Source: Haplosporangium gracile (taxonomy: Eukaryota; Mortierellomycota; Mortierellomycetes; Mortierellales; Mortierellaceae). Taken from it: 64,000 nucleotides of DNA. The notes beneath the pieces were generated by a model. That model worked only from the letters and a program-made list of their open reading frames with translations, ran no database searches and was not told the origin of the DNA. The stretch spans positions 1-64,000 of the forward strand of contig JAAAUF010000099.1 in assembly GCA_015499985.1 (NCBI GenBank), given 5' to 3'. Made by a program: the position numbers and the translations under genes. Below, in pieces: positions 1 to 11,005 of the stretch (position 1 is the stretch's first letter; each line of letters opens with the position of its first letter).

Positions 1-93
1 CTCGAAACACGCGTACGCGGGCTCAAGAACCGCATGGCTCAAGCCTCCCGTACTCGACGCCTGGCCATTAAGACGATAAAGGCGCAGGCGTAA
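1..93 (+). CDS. possible 3' end of an unidentified gene cut by the window edge
   Basis: Frame 1 is open from the first base to a TAA at 91-93 and would encode 30 basic residues (R/K-rich, ending KAQA). The other two forward frames close within the same stretch. A good donor-like AAG|GTAAGA lies at about 116-121 and a pyrimidine-rich acceptor ending GGTCAG near 229. The TAA may therefore sit inside a longer broken or mis-read gene that continues into the open frame at 267-926. I do not recognise the product and cannot tell a real C terminus from chance. Confidence 0.2.
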   Translation, partial: LETRVRGLKNRMAQASRTRRLAIKTIKAQA

Positions 94-266
94 CAGATCC
101 AGGCTGCAAGCCCAAGGTAAGAAGGCACCTTAGCTGTGATCTTACCCAATCAAGCTTCTCTCTTTTTTCACCCTTTCTAATACTTGACCTTGTTTTCTCC
201 TGCCACTCATTCATTTGTCTTCTGGTCAGTGGCCGCCGTCGAAAGGACTTTAATCGCTTCAGAACG

Positions 267-926
267 GTGAGCGGGCCATCCGCACCGACAGCACCACGTG
301 GCCAAGTTCCCCTTGATATAGCAGACGTCGCTGCCCAACGGCAGCATGGCCACTGGATACGTGTCCAACAGCGTCGTCGCGACCGAGAGGCAGCTTCAGG
401 TCTCCGTGCCAATACTTGCAAGAGTGAACATCGCTCTCGAGGGTTCGATCAACTCCCCTCCAAGCAATATGCCATCCAAGTCCGCATGGTTCGGAACCCA
501 GCTGAGCTTACCGATGACGGTTCAGAACCAGAAGTTCCTGATGACGTCGTGTTTAAGCCGTTTAAGCCATTTACGTCTCTCGACAGTCTGAAAGAGCAGA
601 AGAAGCAGTCGTCAAAGTCATCGATCCCGCAAGCAGGCCCCCTCGAAAAGAGGCATGTTGTTAAGAGCATCACCGGCTTCCACCAGATCATCACCCTTAA
701 CGTCGCCCAGCTGGGCCGAAATGTCAGCCAGGCTGTTGTAACCCATACATTGCCGTCAGATAACATGTCGCTCGAGGCAAGGGGAATTCTTGCGGACCGA
801 GCTAGGAGAGCCACCATCGGGACCGTTCGGCGTGTCGTCCGCGTCACTAACGACTTGCTCGCCATGGCCAAAAGATACGCACACTTCTATCTTACTTTTC
901 CTATGAACAACAGCATTGCTTGGTAG
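267..926 (+). CDS. hypothetical protein or gene remnant, function unknown
   Basis: This is a 219-residue open frame. It is preceded by an in-frame stretch from the acceptor near 229 that encodes a basic SGRRRKDFNRFRT segment, so the ATG at 267 may not be the real start. The product is basic. A second open frame (346-591) overlaps it with equally plausible composition, and an acceptor-like GATATAG at about 314-320 would switch to that frame. No family motif, signal peptide or membrane segment is recognisable. The region may be coding, may be the tail of the gene entering from the left, or may be decayed. Low confidence either way. Confidence 0.18.
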   Translation: MSGPSAPTAPRGQVPLDIADVAAQRQHGHWIRVQQRRRDREAASGLRANTCKSEHRSRGFDQLPSKQYAIQVRMVRNPAELTDDGSEPEVPDDVVFKPFKPFTSLDSLKEQKKQSSKSSIPQAGPLEKRHVVKSITGFHQIITLNVAQLGRNVSQAVVTHTLPSDNMSLEARGILADRARRATIGTVRRVVRVTNDLLAMAKRYAHFYLTFPMNNSIAW

Positions 927-1766
927 ACTCGGACTACGCGAAAGTCTTAGTCCACGGTGTGCTCTTGCTCTGTTATCCTTTCCCCACCTCATTTCAGTAT
1001 AGTGCTTGAATAGACAAAAAAATGTGGGTAACAGTGAGCAGGCCTCTAATATTACATCAATATCATTCAATTGCAGCGCATATTTGAGTTTCCATTGTTG
1101 AAATAATGCGAGTCAGCCACCAGTCAAGACCTTGCCTGACTGTTCATTCACTCCTTTATTTCTGTCCATGACTTCAGTGAGGAAAGGACAAGGGAGGAAA
1201 GGAGACCTGTGTAAGTTATTGAACGCAAAGTACCTTATCCAGCTTAGAGAAAGGGAGGTGATGGTATTGGGTTCTCAAATGAGCCGTGTTCCCTTCGAAA
1301 TCTCACACAATACCACATTTTCCTTTAATTTTTCATTCTTGTCTCTACTTGATTTCAGGGGTGCGATCAGCAAGATGGTTTTTTCATTTTTTTTGGTGGC
1401 AACTGCTCCAAAAAAATGTGCTCTCAGGAACCGGAGTGGTTCTCACTCCATTACGAAGAATCATCCTTCTCTTGTAAACGATGGCCCTAAGGATCTAATT
1501 CGCCATGATGCGATTAACCAGGACTCAACTTCTAGTTACCCTTAATCTATCAATGGATAATGCCTCCTCTGCTTGGTATCATTTTTGAATCACTTCTATC
1601 CAATAATAGCCAGAGACTATAGTGGGCCGAGGAAGGATTACGAGGGTTGTTCCTTTGTATTACCATGTTGGGAGCTAGACGAGGGTGTGAGATGAGGCAA
1701 CTGGGCTCTTAAGAATGACATGATCCCTCCCTTCTTCCCTTCTTCACCTCATCAATCTTACCTCAG
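927..1766. other. intergenic, no supported gene
   Basis: An AT-rich stretch with several T runs. A 137-codon open frame at 1132-1545 has no recognisable domain and looks like chance. No signal peptide is visible that could be the missing N terminus of the GPI-protein relic that follows. Confidence 0.5.
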
Positions 1767-2179
1767 TCAGAAAACTCTTCTCTTGGACCATGGCCTGCAA
1801 AAAGCCCTCCACTATCGTTGCGACCGGAGACCCCGGCAACGTTGAAGTCCAACTTATCAACTCCAACAACCCCAATAACGTCGTCTTTGTTGCACCGGCC
1901 GCGCATATCGATTGTGGGAACAAGGATAAGGGAAATGAGTATTGGACCGTTCCCGAGGTGCAGAATCATACAGCCAGCTATTCGTTGAGGATGATGTTAG
2001 CCTAGCCTGTTTATTCGGGCAAGTTCAAGATCCAAGCCCAGGCTGGTACTGGTGGCGGGGGTGGACAGCCGGCGGCCGGTGATAAGACGCCTGGGGATTC
2101 TGGTAACGGTGCTGGGTCGTTGATCGTTCCTGCTCTTTCTGCCGTTGTTGCTTCTGCCGCCGCCGTTCTGCTCCTCTAA
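1767..2179 (+). pseudogene. broken Kre9/Knh1-like GPI-anchored cell-wall protein
   Basis: The frame reads from an acceptor-like CCTCAG at 1761-1766 to a TAA at 2177-2179. It encodes the core of a fungal Kre9/Knh1-type immunoglobulin-like domain: WTMACKKPS, then GNVEVQLINSNNPNNVV, then YSLRMM and YSGKFKIQ. A Gly-rich linker and a hydrophobic tail LIVPALSAVVASAAAVLLL follow, as expected for a GPI attachment signal. Two defects are visible. An in-frame TAG at 2003-2005 interrupts the conserved SLRMMLA/PVYSGKF junction. No signal peptide or first strands of the domain are found upstream. The intact family members are secreted, cell-wall associated proteins. The stop could be a single-base sequencing error (TAC or TAT would restore Tyr), but the missing 5' part argues for a true relic. 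Its 3' end faces the RCC1-repeat gene. Confidence 0.7.
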
Positions 2180-2604
2180 GTCCTTTTTTCCTTTTCCTTT
2201 TTTCTCTTTCTTTTGATGACTCTACAAACTACCATTACCACGCATCAAATCCATCAAGTCATCATTACCACCACCACTTTTTCATGACCGTTTTTGCATA
2301 TTTAGTTTCTGCAATAAAATGCGCCTAGTGCGTTTGTATCATATCGAAACACCGTTTGTTCAAGATCCAAGTGAGTGAACATAGAGATGGATCAATGGCT
2401 AAAAGGGATCTTCAGAGCCGCCAAATTCCACAAGTGAACAAAAACGCTATGTCGTAACAGAAGTTGCGCGGAGTCCCAAAAAAGAAGTACAGTTAAAGTC
2501 AATCATAAGTCGTCCGGTTGTCATACGTCATAACACAGCTGTTACAAAAGAGGCCCCAAGACGGCGGCGCATACATACACTTTGTTTTTATTCTCTTCAG
2601 TGTC
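2180..2604. other. convergent 3' intergenic region
   Basis: 425 bp between the GPI-protein relic (+) and the RCC1-repeat gene (-). It is T-rich just after the relic, with CA/CCA-rich stretches, and presumably holds both 3' UTRs. An AATAAA-like element is at about 2313. No gene is seen. Confidence 0.5.
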
Positions 2605-4975
2605 TTAACAGACGGTGAAGCGATCATACTGAGCAACACATTTAGACAGCCCAGGTTTTTCCACCACCAGCTTCGAATGATCAAAGAGGGCCTCGACCAA
2701 CCGGATCGTCTTTTGTTTCTGTTCCTGGCCACGACGCTGGGAATCAAAGAACGCCAACACTTCAGTCTCGGCTTTTTGTTCATCCTTGTTGAAGTTCAAC
2801 AACGGGTGCAGTGCTGACAGACTAGCATTCTTAGGTGGTGGTGGCAGTTGTGACGATGACTTGAGACGAGATGAGGGCTGGGACTCTTTTGAGTCCCTGC
2901 CGACCTTAGTACTCCTGACACTCTCACTCCCAGCGTTCGAAGTTTTCACTGTTTGGGGAGACCGTGGGTCCAAGACGGTGTTGGTGGTGTAATCGGGTTC
3001 TTCAACAACAACAGTTTCTTCCTCCTCTTCGGCACCTTCTAAGGGTTCACTCCATGAAAGGACCTGCCCCTTGGCTGAGATGGCAATCACTTCTGAAGAA
3101 CCACCTGCGACGTCCAGGATCTTGTCGTCCAATGGACGATGGATCAGTCGTGCAACGTGGTCCTCATGGTCGCTGACTCCCACACTTCCGTTTTCCATCA
3201 ACACAATATCACATCCTATTATATGTAAGGCGTTTAGATTGATATTAATATCCAGACATGAAGAAGTGGGCGTAGAGAAAAACAACATGTACCAGATTTG
3301 TACCTTTGGAGGCGGCCATTTTCTTGATGACAAGGTCGGAAGTAGGGGTCACAGAGCGGAATATCCTCCAGGGTTTGACGTCATAAAACTCATCCTCGGG
3401 TGGCAGGTCCAAGAACAAGGGACTATATGGCTTCTCGAGCGGCATTTCGTCACTATACCTTCCAAACGTCATCAGCAATGGCTTCTCCTTGGTACCTGAT
3501 TGATCCTCTGAAGTTGGAGTAGGTACGGGTGTGGCCGCAAGAGTGAAATGCCAAGGACTACAGGCAACGTGAGAGATATGATAGCCAAGTACAGAGGTGA
3601 CTAGAACAGGGCGGAGACATTTTCTCATGACAGGGGCGATCTCTCCATGCTCGTTTTCCTCGCCAAATGGAATGTATCCCCAGATATAGAGTTCGTCATC
3701 GTTCCCGTCCTTTGGTGTGACCAGCGCCATCGAATAGTTCCTGAAACAAAAATAAATTTGTAAGACGTAAATAATTTGTGATGATTTGTGCCACTGACAT
3801 TACACTATGTAAAACCTTCAGAATCCTTACCCTGCTGCAAAGATCTGTTTGATGTTCCTTCCAAGGGCGTGAAAGAACTCGACGGGCTGAGGAAGTGAGT
3901 CATAGATCTCATCGCCCCGTCCTAGACAGCCCGAGCCCCATGACCACAGTTTCCCTGTCCTTGATAGCGCCAAGTTGTGAAAGTTGCCTAGCAAGCAATT
4001 GAAGAGTATGATATGAAATAAGCGACGTGTCTTTTTGTTGTCAAGAATGCGCCCAGTCTCCATAGGTCACAGAGCAATAATTTGTTCCGCATGTATGATC
4101 CGACGCGATGCTGTGTACCTGATGCGATCTGAACAATCTCTTCATTCGCCAGCTGGTTGACAAAGTGTACATCCGTGATTTCCTCAGAGTCGTCATCATG
4201 AAAGGACTCTGTTGTCAGTCCAACCTACGACACGACAAAAATGAAAGAAAAAGTGTAAGCTGAGATATTCGCGTGAGGGCGTTAAGGATCCCGAACAAGA
4301 AAGAGACGAGATCAACGAGACTGGGCTGTACCTGACTGTAATAGTTGGATCCCCAGACGTGAAGGTTGCCATCGACAATCGCGCAGCTGTGAGAAGTCTA
4401 TTGATTCGAGAGTCGTGGTGGTGTGTTGAAATATCTGTTAGACGTAGGTCGCTTTCCAGTGCAGTCCAAAATCGTGTCAACTTCGTTTACTGTCATAGAT
4501 CCTCCCCTTGTCCTGGTTTGACTTACTCCTGTGCTAAGAGATGAAACGATGCGGTCTGCATAATAACAGAAGTAACAACAAAAAAAAAAAGAGGAGAGAG
4601 GGTCAATCTGTTGTTCAATTGCTCTCTCCCTGATTGCCTTTTTACTCCTGAAATCATGCAGCAGCGTTTACCATTAAACTCGGGTTTCAGGTGCGGGGTG
4701 GTATAAGTCGAGTCCCAGAAAAGCAGACGGTTGCCGGTGTCCTCGAGTTTCAATGGGATCAGTTTTTTTTGGACCACGGGTTCTTCTTTGGGGTTGAGTA
4801 GCCACGAAAGAAAAGGGCGAGTTTGCATGAAGTGAGGTTGATGTTGAGGGGTCATCCGCAGTCTGGCGAGGGTTGCTGACCGCGGTGATCCTACAGCGCG
4901 GAATGCAGATCTGACACCGGAGGCGAGTGCCAGGCGATTGTGGGTGTTGGTTCTTGCTACCTGGGCTAAGAGCAT
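2605..4975 (-). CDS. RCC1-repeat (beta-propeller) protein, possibly mitochondrial FMP25/RCC1L type
   Basis: Seven exons close in frame to a 569-residue protein: 4975-4672, 4555-4527, 4397-4332, 4224-4119, 3987-3831, 3740-3304 and 3215-2605. RCC1 repeats are shown by TSHSCAIVDGNLHVWGSNYY, NFHNLALSRTGKLWSWGSG, NYSMALVTPK followed by LYIWGYIPFG, and later AISAKGQVLSW. The third exon's acceptor is ATCAATAG, which gives the canonical HSCAI start of a repeat. The N terminus is rich in Arg, Ala and Ser with almost no acidic residues for about 40 residues, compatible with a mitochondrial presequence. The C-terminal part after about residue 430 is acidic, then Ser/Lys-rich. RCC1-family members range from Ran exchange factors to mitochondrial assembly proteins; the presequence-like start favours the latter, which is inference. 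It is transcribed divergently from AVL9, 470 bp apart. Confidence 0.82.
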
Positions 4976-5445
4976 GGCTGTGATCCTGATCTTGATCCAG
5001 ATCCCGGGGGTCGTTGTACCTTTGCGTATGTGTACTCCGTTGTTACAATTGAGGCGAGTGGGAGGTTTAGTGGCGATTTAAAGTGAGAGCGTTAATGAAG
5101 AAGACGGAGAAAGAAAGAAGTAAGTCGTGTTAGGGCGGACAGGGGCAGTAGTTGAGTGGAGGTGAGTGTATGTAAGTGATACGCCTTCAGCCAATGAGAG
5201 CACGAGCCCGTTCATTTTGCTATTTGTGTCCACGACTACAAGGAAAGAGGTATTTGGCCAGCACACTGCCCTTTTTTCTGTCCTTTTTCTACTTTTCCCT
5301 TTTCTACTCTTTCTCTCTCAACCATTGCCACCGCCACTCTTCCCTCCGCACATTCATCCAACAACACAACTTTAGCCTCTGCCGTGTTCTTTTCTTTCAC
5401 TCTTACCAACGGCTTAATCACTCCTCGCTACCTGTTACAGCACAA
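4976..5445. promoter_or_regulatory. divergent promoter region, RCC1-repeat gene / AVL9
   Basis: 470 bp between two start codons on opposite strands. The AVL9 side (about 5230-5440) is strongly T/C-rich with CTTTTTCT and TCTCTC stretches, as in many leaders of this window. No TATA box or named binding motif was recognised. Confidence 0.45.
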
Positions 5446-8400
5446 ATGGGCGTGATCCTTCACATCATTGTCGTCGGCTTGTATGTCTCCTCTTTCACTT
5501 CTTTGTGTTTCCATGCCTCATTTCAAACTCTTCTCTCTTGCCACAGTTCGCTACTCCCGCATGCCTCGCCTCACACACACTTCATTCGCCGTGCTGACAT
5601 TCGTACCTTTTCGTTCATCCTTCTTCTAGTCACCACGCGCATGGTCCCATTGTCGAATACGCCTACCCGCCATTCCCTGGACAGGCCGAACAGACCGTCT
5701 TGACTCGACTAGAGGTGCCTGAGGAATGGAGTCTTTTGCCTTTCTTGGCCCTTCCAGGTATTCCTTAGTTTCTTCTTTCTTAGCTAGCAATGTGTGCACA
5801 TGTCTAGTTGCCAAGAAAATCGACAAAAATAAGAGCTACCCGACTCACATTTTATTGTTTTTGTTTCCTCACCCCTCTTTTTTTTGTCTTTGCCCCTTTC
5901 TCGTTGATTGCCTTCCTCGTTGATTACCTTCCTCGTTGATTACCTTCCTCTTTCACCTCCTGGACGCATGGACTTACATTGGATTCATATCGGATAAATT
6001 ACAGACGGCAGCCATCAGAGCGACGAAGACTTTACCTACTTCCACCTGCCACCCGTCAAGAGCAGGAAGGATGTTGCCTCAACACTCTTTGGCATTTCCT
6101 GCAATCGCCAAATCTTGACAAAGGATCTTGTAGTCAAGACAGATGATGTCACTCGCAGCTCTGTCCAAAAGGCCATCGTCGTCCTTGCCACCCAGGTATT
6201 GTAATATTACTCTTCATCTAAACATGAGCATGCAGCTCGAGATATGCACGCAAATAATGATCATTTTGTAACTCATCATGTGTGCCTTTTTTTTTCTTTT
6301 CTTCATTCGTGACCCTCCTTTTGTAGCCCATTTTTGGAGTCCTTCGACAGCGGTTGGCCGTGGTCACTGCTGCATGGTTTGGCCAAAAGGACTTTACCCA
6401 AACAGAGATTCTGTCTGTAAGTCGATAAGGGTTGCTCATGAGATCCATGGAGTGTTCTTTTTCCCTTCAGGAACAAGGCAGCAAAGGACAGGCGACTAAC
6501 GAGTGGGATCTTTATTTACTTCTAACGCTTTTTGTAGCAATTTTATGATAGTTTGAACGCAACAGTATCGGAGAGTATACCAGACTCGGCCTTCTTGATG
6601 GGTAGGTCGACACTGTCGGTTTTCTTGAATGGAACATGAATGGGCACGAGTTCGATTGCTTTGCATAGGAACGCTAACACAGAATGAATTTTGTCCGATA
6701 GGCACATCTTTGCGGGAGCTAGTCAAAAAGTTCAAGTATAAAGTTCTTGTCCTTTTGAAGCTACTGCTTCTTGAGAAGAGGGTATGTCTTGCCGTGACAT
6801 TGAAGTTCAATGCGAGATTCATGTGGATCTGAGAATAGATTTTTAACTCGGTGTTGTCTTCTTTTGAACGTGTAGGTTATTTTCTTTGGTTATCCGGTAG
6901 AGACCTTGTGCACCTACCAGTACTCTCTCATGTCGTTGGTTCCAGGACTGTTAAAATCACTTCAGGATACCGGATCGCCCTTGCTGGACTCTCAGGAAGA
7001 TTACATGCGCAGCATGTCAAAGACTCCAGCTCACTCAACTGACAAGCAAGAGCTCTTCAAATACCTGGGGCTGCCGCTTCACATCTTTGGCGAAGGTTCA
7101 TTTTTCCAGCCATATCTGCCTCTTCAACAAATCGACATCTTGCAGGACCCTCGTACGCGGAGCTACATCATTGGAACCACCAACGCCATTTTCTTGCACA
7201 ACCGCGATTGTGGCACGGATGTCATTATCAACACTGAGCCAGGAACAATCGAATTTCTGCAAGACTCACTCTCTGGGATCCTCAGCCTGACATCGGCCGA
7301 CCGGAGGTGGATGGACGAGATCATTCAGGCCGTGAACGAGAGCGGAAGTACAGATTCGCAAACAGAGTACGCAGGAAGTGACGATTATCTTCGAGCAAAG
7401 TTTGAAGAGTATATCTTGACACTTTTGTCAAGCGTCAAGCATGCCCAGAAAGTCACCCAGACCGAGGATTCTACCGAAGGCATGGGCAACCCTAGTGGTA
7501 AGCGCAGAGGATCCTCCGTTAATGCTTGGTACATGGTGAAGCTGAATCAATTTATATTTTTTCTAACCTGAATTACCCATTTCCTTGTACAGACCGAGAT
7601 ATGACGGCGGACTATGGAACGTACTTTATCAAGGCATGGCAGCAGACACCCAACTATCAACTTTGGAATGACTATGTGGATTGGGAGCTTTTAAACGAGA
7701 TTGTGGCCCCAGGACACCCTTGTCAAGGCAACTTTTCTCTCGCTCACGTCCAACGACGCCTCGCGAAGTAAGCGTCTCATTCCTTGGACAGGAAAGGATG
7801 GAACTGTTATGATTATGGAGACGATAAACTAATCTTTGCCCGCCCTGTACTGTATCTATTAGCCAGTTGAAGGACATGAGGATAGACAAGAATTTGGTTC
7901 CATTGAAGCAGTCATTCTCAAGAGCCATGACAACGAGTCGCGAGCGGCTCTCTAACGTTTTTGGTAGGTTGGTTTTGATGCATAGTGGATTCAAGAGTTT
8001 GCAGCACAAGAAGGGGTTGTTCTCGTAGCATGCATGACTGACAATGCCTTAATTGTATAAACTTTCCAAATAGATTCCGTGTGGCAGGAGTTTGAAAAGT
8101 TGCAGCCCGAAGAAGGACCTCAACCAGCTTCACTAGAGCCAGGAATCTATCGCCCTCGGTCCAGAGATTCCTCGCTGGCTGAGGGTAAGGGACTTGTTAG
8201 GAGCACCTCTACGAATCGGAGTCAGGAACCTGCAGCTCGATCCATTCCCGATCCTGATGCTATCCCAGACGACGACTCCAACGACGCTATTTCACCACCG
8301 GTATCATACAAATCCTCATCACGACCTACATCTATGCAACAACAATCAGCATCACGGACAAGTTCGGCGACTGCATCACCTGCTTCGTCAATCACCTCAA

Positions 8401-9467
8401 GTTTAGGACCAGCCACTGCGGCCACGGCAGCTTTGGGACAGAAGGCGGCCGGAATGTTTTCGAACGTGTCAAGTTTCTTCCAAGCCAAGAAGAAGGAGCT
8501 TTTGGATGCACAGCGTGAGGCGGAGGAGCAGTACCAGCAGCGGGTGCACCAGCATGAACGCAAGAAGAGGGCTATGCAGGAGCGAGCCCGTGCGACTGCC
8601 TCCACATTTGCCATCTCTCCGAAACCAGCAATGGGAGCAGCCAAGATGAACTCTGAACCTAGATCTGGATCTGGAACCGATTCAGCGGCATCGCAGCAGC
8701 AACAGCAACAACAACAACAACAACAGCAGCAGGGTGAGTCGGGGCTGTTTTCGTTTGTGACACCTCGATCACCGACACGATCACGGGCACAGGTACCTAG
8801 GTCTCCTGCTTCGCCCAAGGGTGAGCGGTTTCCTTCGAGTTTTGCTGGAATGGTAACAGAATCTTCCAAGCCAGCCGATGCAACAGCAACAGGAATGAAA
8901 CTAACCGATGTAACCGATGAGCCGACAGAGCCCGTCCCGATTGTGGCACCTGTGCCGACTAGGCCGCCCATAGTCCTATCACCAAGACTAAGCCGAGGTG
9001 GAGAAATCATGTCGTCGATCGGCGAGGGTGGGTTGTTGAAGGATGTCGATCAGGAGAGTCAACAAGAGATTGAAAAGGAGCTTTTGGAGGCCTTGGAGAC
9101 GCATGATATTGTTCCCACTCCCTCGGCTGCCTCTTCAGCTTCACGATTATCGGCTGTGGCGGCTTCACAACCGGGCCTGACGACGTTGTTGACGCCTATT
9201 CCCTCGCCACGGAGTGTGACGCCTATTGGAGAATCGTATTCACCGTTTTCTGAAGTCTCTGTGCCTTCTTCGCCCATCATTGGGGCTACTGAGGCCTCAG
9301 TCGTGGTGGATGGTCCCTTGGGAGTGGCATCGTCAAGTCAGGAGGAACTGAGGCCGAAGGAGGTTGCGGTTGTGATTCCTGCAGGAGGTGAAGGTGAAAC
9401 AGTGTCGTCAACTGCTACTACAGGAGCTAATACTACTGCTTTGGGCGAAGCACTTCCTATTTCATAG
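5446..9467 (+). CDS. AVL9: AVL9 late-secretory-pathway protein (DENN-related)
   Basis: Ten exons join to 959 residues: 5446-5480, 5630-5757, 6005-6195, 6327-6416, 6538-6601, 6702-6781, 6876-7497, 7593-7767, 7863-7963 and 8074-9467. The Avl9 signatures are ordered as in the family: MGVILHIIVVGF/HHAHGP, VEYAYPPFPGQ, EEWSLLPFLALPDG, FTYFHLP, TLFGISCNRQI, SVQKAIVVL and VIFFGYPVE with TYQYSLMSLVPGL. Avl9 proteins act at the trans-Golgi in exocytic transport and are distantly related to DENN-domain Rab exchange factors. The conserved part ends near residue 540. The rest is a Ser/Pro/Ala-rich, probably disordered tail with a short coiled stretch (KKKELLDAQREAEEQYQQR) and a glutamine run at about 8694-8732. 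Exon 1 is only 35 nt. All nine introns have GT-AG ends and keep frame. The 3' end is 212 bp from the convergent carrier gene. Confidence 0.93.
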
Positions 9468-9679
9468 AGAACAAGTCCTTTTCTTTTTTTAATCATTGTT
9501 GTAAAGCCCTTCTCTTGTCTTTCACAGTGTACTATCTGTTTCATTGATGTTTTTTTTTTACTCTTTCAGTTGCTGTTCGTACGCTTTGTGTTGAAGAAGG
9601 GTCCCAAAACGTGCGTTGTTTCTTTAATTATCGATCGATCATCAAAAAAGTCCGATAGAAAATGAAAAAATGAAAAAAT

Positions 9680-11005
9680 CTAAGAGGATGTGACACGGTT
9701 GCGCATATTATGAACGGCCAAGAAAAGCGTCAACATCCAAGCGACAACCCTGTCCTTGATCATGTACATCAATCCGAACGAGAAAAAGCCCTTGACGACT
9801 TGACCCTGGCAGCCGGTGTAAAGTCCTGCGATGCCTTTATCCTTGATGACTGTCTTGAATACATCCGAGATCCCGTTGAAGCTCTTCGGTTGCTGTTCGT
9901 TCTTTTCTATGTCGTGATCGAGGGTTGTAGGGGAGTAAGATTCGTCCTGGACCTTGGTTTGAAGCTTGGTCTTTGTAAGGATGAGGGGGTAGGTGAGGAA
10001 GGAGGCGATGGCCTTCGAGCAGGCCGAGATGAAGAAGATTTGGAGCGATGTCAAACTCGCAGCAGCGGCCAGGACCGACTTTGTAGGAGAGGCAGAACCG
10101 GCGTGGGCAGTCTTGAGTTGGCGGGCGAGGATGGTCTTTTTGATGGTCTCGAAGAGGAAGTAGGTGATGGAAGGGTTGATCGATAGGATGACGGTGGGCG
10201 CGTATCCGGCCCAGAAGCCTGTGATCCCGTCCTGGGCGTAGATCTCGCGGATGATCGACCGAGCCGAAACCTTGGGTATTTCTTCTGTTGCGGTTCCTGC
10301 TGTCTTTTCTGACTGCTGCTGCTGGAGGAGATCCTTGCCCATGACCTGCTGCCGAGTCGTAACAACATGAATTGGCGCCGTGAAAAACCTCGAAATAATG
10401 CCCGCCTCAGCTCCCAAGAACAACTCCTGGAAGGTCGACAACTGTCCCGAAGACCTTCTATGTTCCTTCCGTTGACGGAGGGCCATGTAGACATAAAAGT
10501 AGACAAAGTTCGAGGCCAAAGTCGCAATGGTGTCGGATCCGAGACCAGAATAGAGTGCCGTGAAGCCCTCTGAGGCGTAGATCTTGCGGATGGCATCTGG
10601 GACTGATGTATAGTGGACTCTTTTCTTAAGAGAGGAAGAGGAAGAAGAGGAAGAGAGGACGCGGGTGGTGGTAGTAGTAGTGGTGGTGGTTGTTCGGGTG
10701 GTTTTCTTGCGCCCGTCCTCGCCCACCGAGACCGAAGAGGTTGTCTCTGAGGCCGAGGAGGATGTCGAGCCGGGAAGAGTGGGGCGCTTGAACTCGATAG
10801 GCTGTAGCCCTTCTGTGGAGGAAGAAGAAGAGTGGTGCCCGGGGGCGAGAGAGGAAGTGGCGAAAGAGGTGTTGGAATTGTCCTTGGTAGACTGGGACTG
10901 GACGCGGGTGGTTGCCATGTCAAGAGGGTAGATGACAACGTTTGCCAGAGCGGCCGCGACGCCTCCGCTGAGAGCGTGTCCGATGGGGGGTAACTCGTAT
11001 GTCAT
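9680..11005 (-). CDS. SLC25-family carrier, peroxisomal adenine-nucleotide/cofactor type (ANT1/PMP34/SLC25A17-like)
   Basis: This is an intronless 441-residue frame. I start at the ATG giving MTYELPPIGHALSGG because the first carrier helix begins there; an upstream in-frame ATG at 11086 would add 27 residues. Three tandem carrier modules are visible: YPLDMATTRVQ (about 26-36), APIHVVTTRQQ, and YPLILTKTKLQ. Two further stretches match the peroxisomal subfamily rather than generic mitochondrial carriers: ASNFVYFYVYMALR, and SINPSITYFLFETIKK. Such proteins exchange ATP/AMP or CoA/NAD across the peroxisomal membrane to support beta-oxidation. The loop after helix 1 is expanded to over 100 residues and is full of Ser/Thr, including a run of ten Thr. 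In the first signature the usual Lys/Arg of PxDxx[KR] is Thr, with Arg two residues later. The 3' end converges on AVL9. Confidence 0.85.
   Translation of the reverse strand: MTYELPPIGHALSGGVAAALANVVIYPLDMATTRVQSQSTKDNSNTSFATSSLAPGHHSSSSSTEGLQPIEFKRPTLPGSTSSSASETTSSVSVGEDGRKKTTRTTTTTTTTTTRVLSSSSSSSSLKKRVHYTSVPDAIRKIYASEGFTALYSGLGSDTIATLASNFVYFYVYMALRQRKEHRRSSGQLSTFQELFLGAEAGIISRFFTAPIHVVTTRQQVMGKDLLQQQQSEKTAGTATEEIPKVSARSIIREIYAQDGITGFWAGYAPTVILSINPSITYFLFETIKKTILARQLKTAHAGSASPTKSVLAAAASLTSLQIFFISACSKAIASFLTYPLILTKTKLQTKVQDESYSPTTLDHDIEKNEQQPKSFNGISDVFKTVIKDKGIAGLYTGCQGQVVKGFFSFGLMYMIKDRVVAWMLTLFLAVHNMRNRVTSS

Noticed and set aside
2003..2005. TAG in the GPI-protein relic as programmed readthrough or recoding
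   Set aside because: No readthrough context or structure is evident, and the missing 5' part fits simple decay better.
8222..9010. 262-codon open frame on the minus strand
   Set aside because: Antisense to the last AVL9 exon; its Cys run is the complement of the polyQ tract and no domain is seen.
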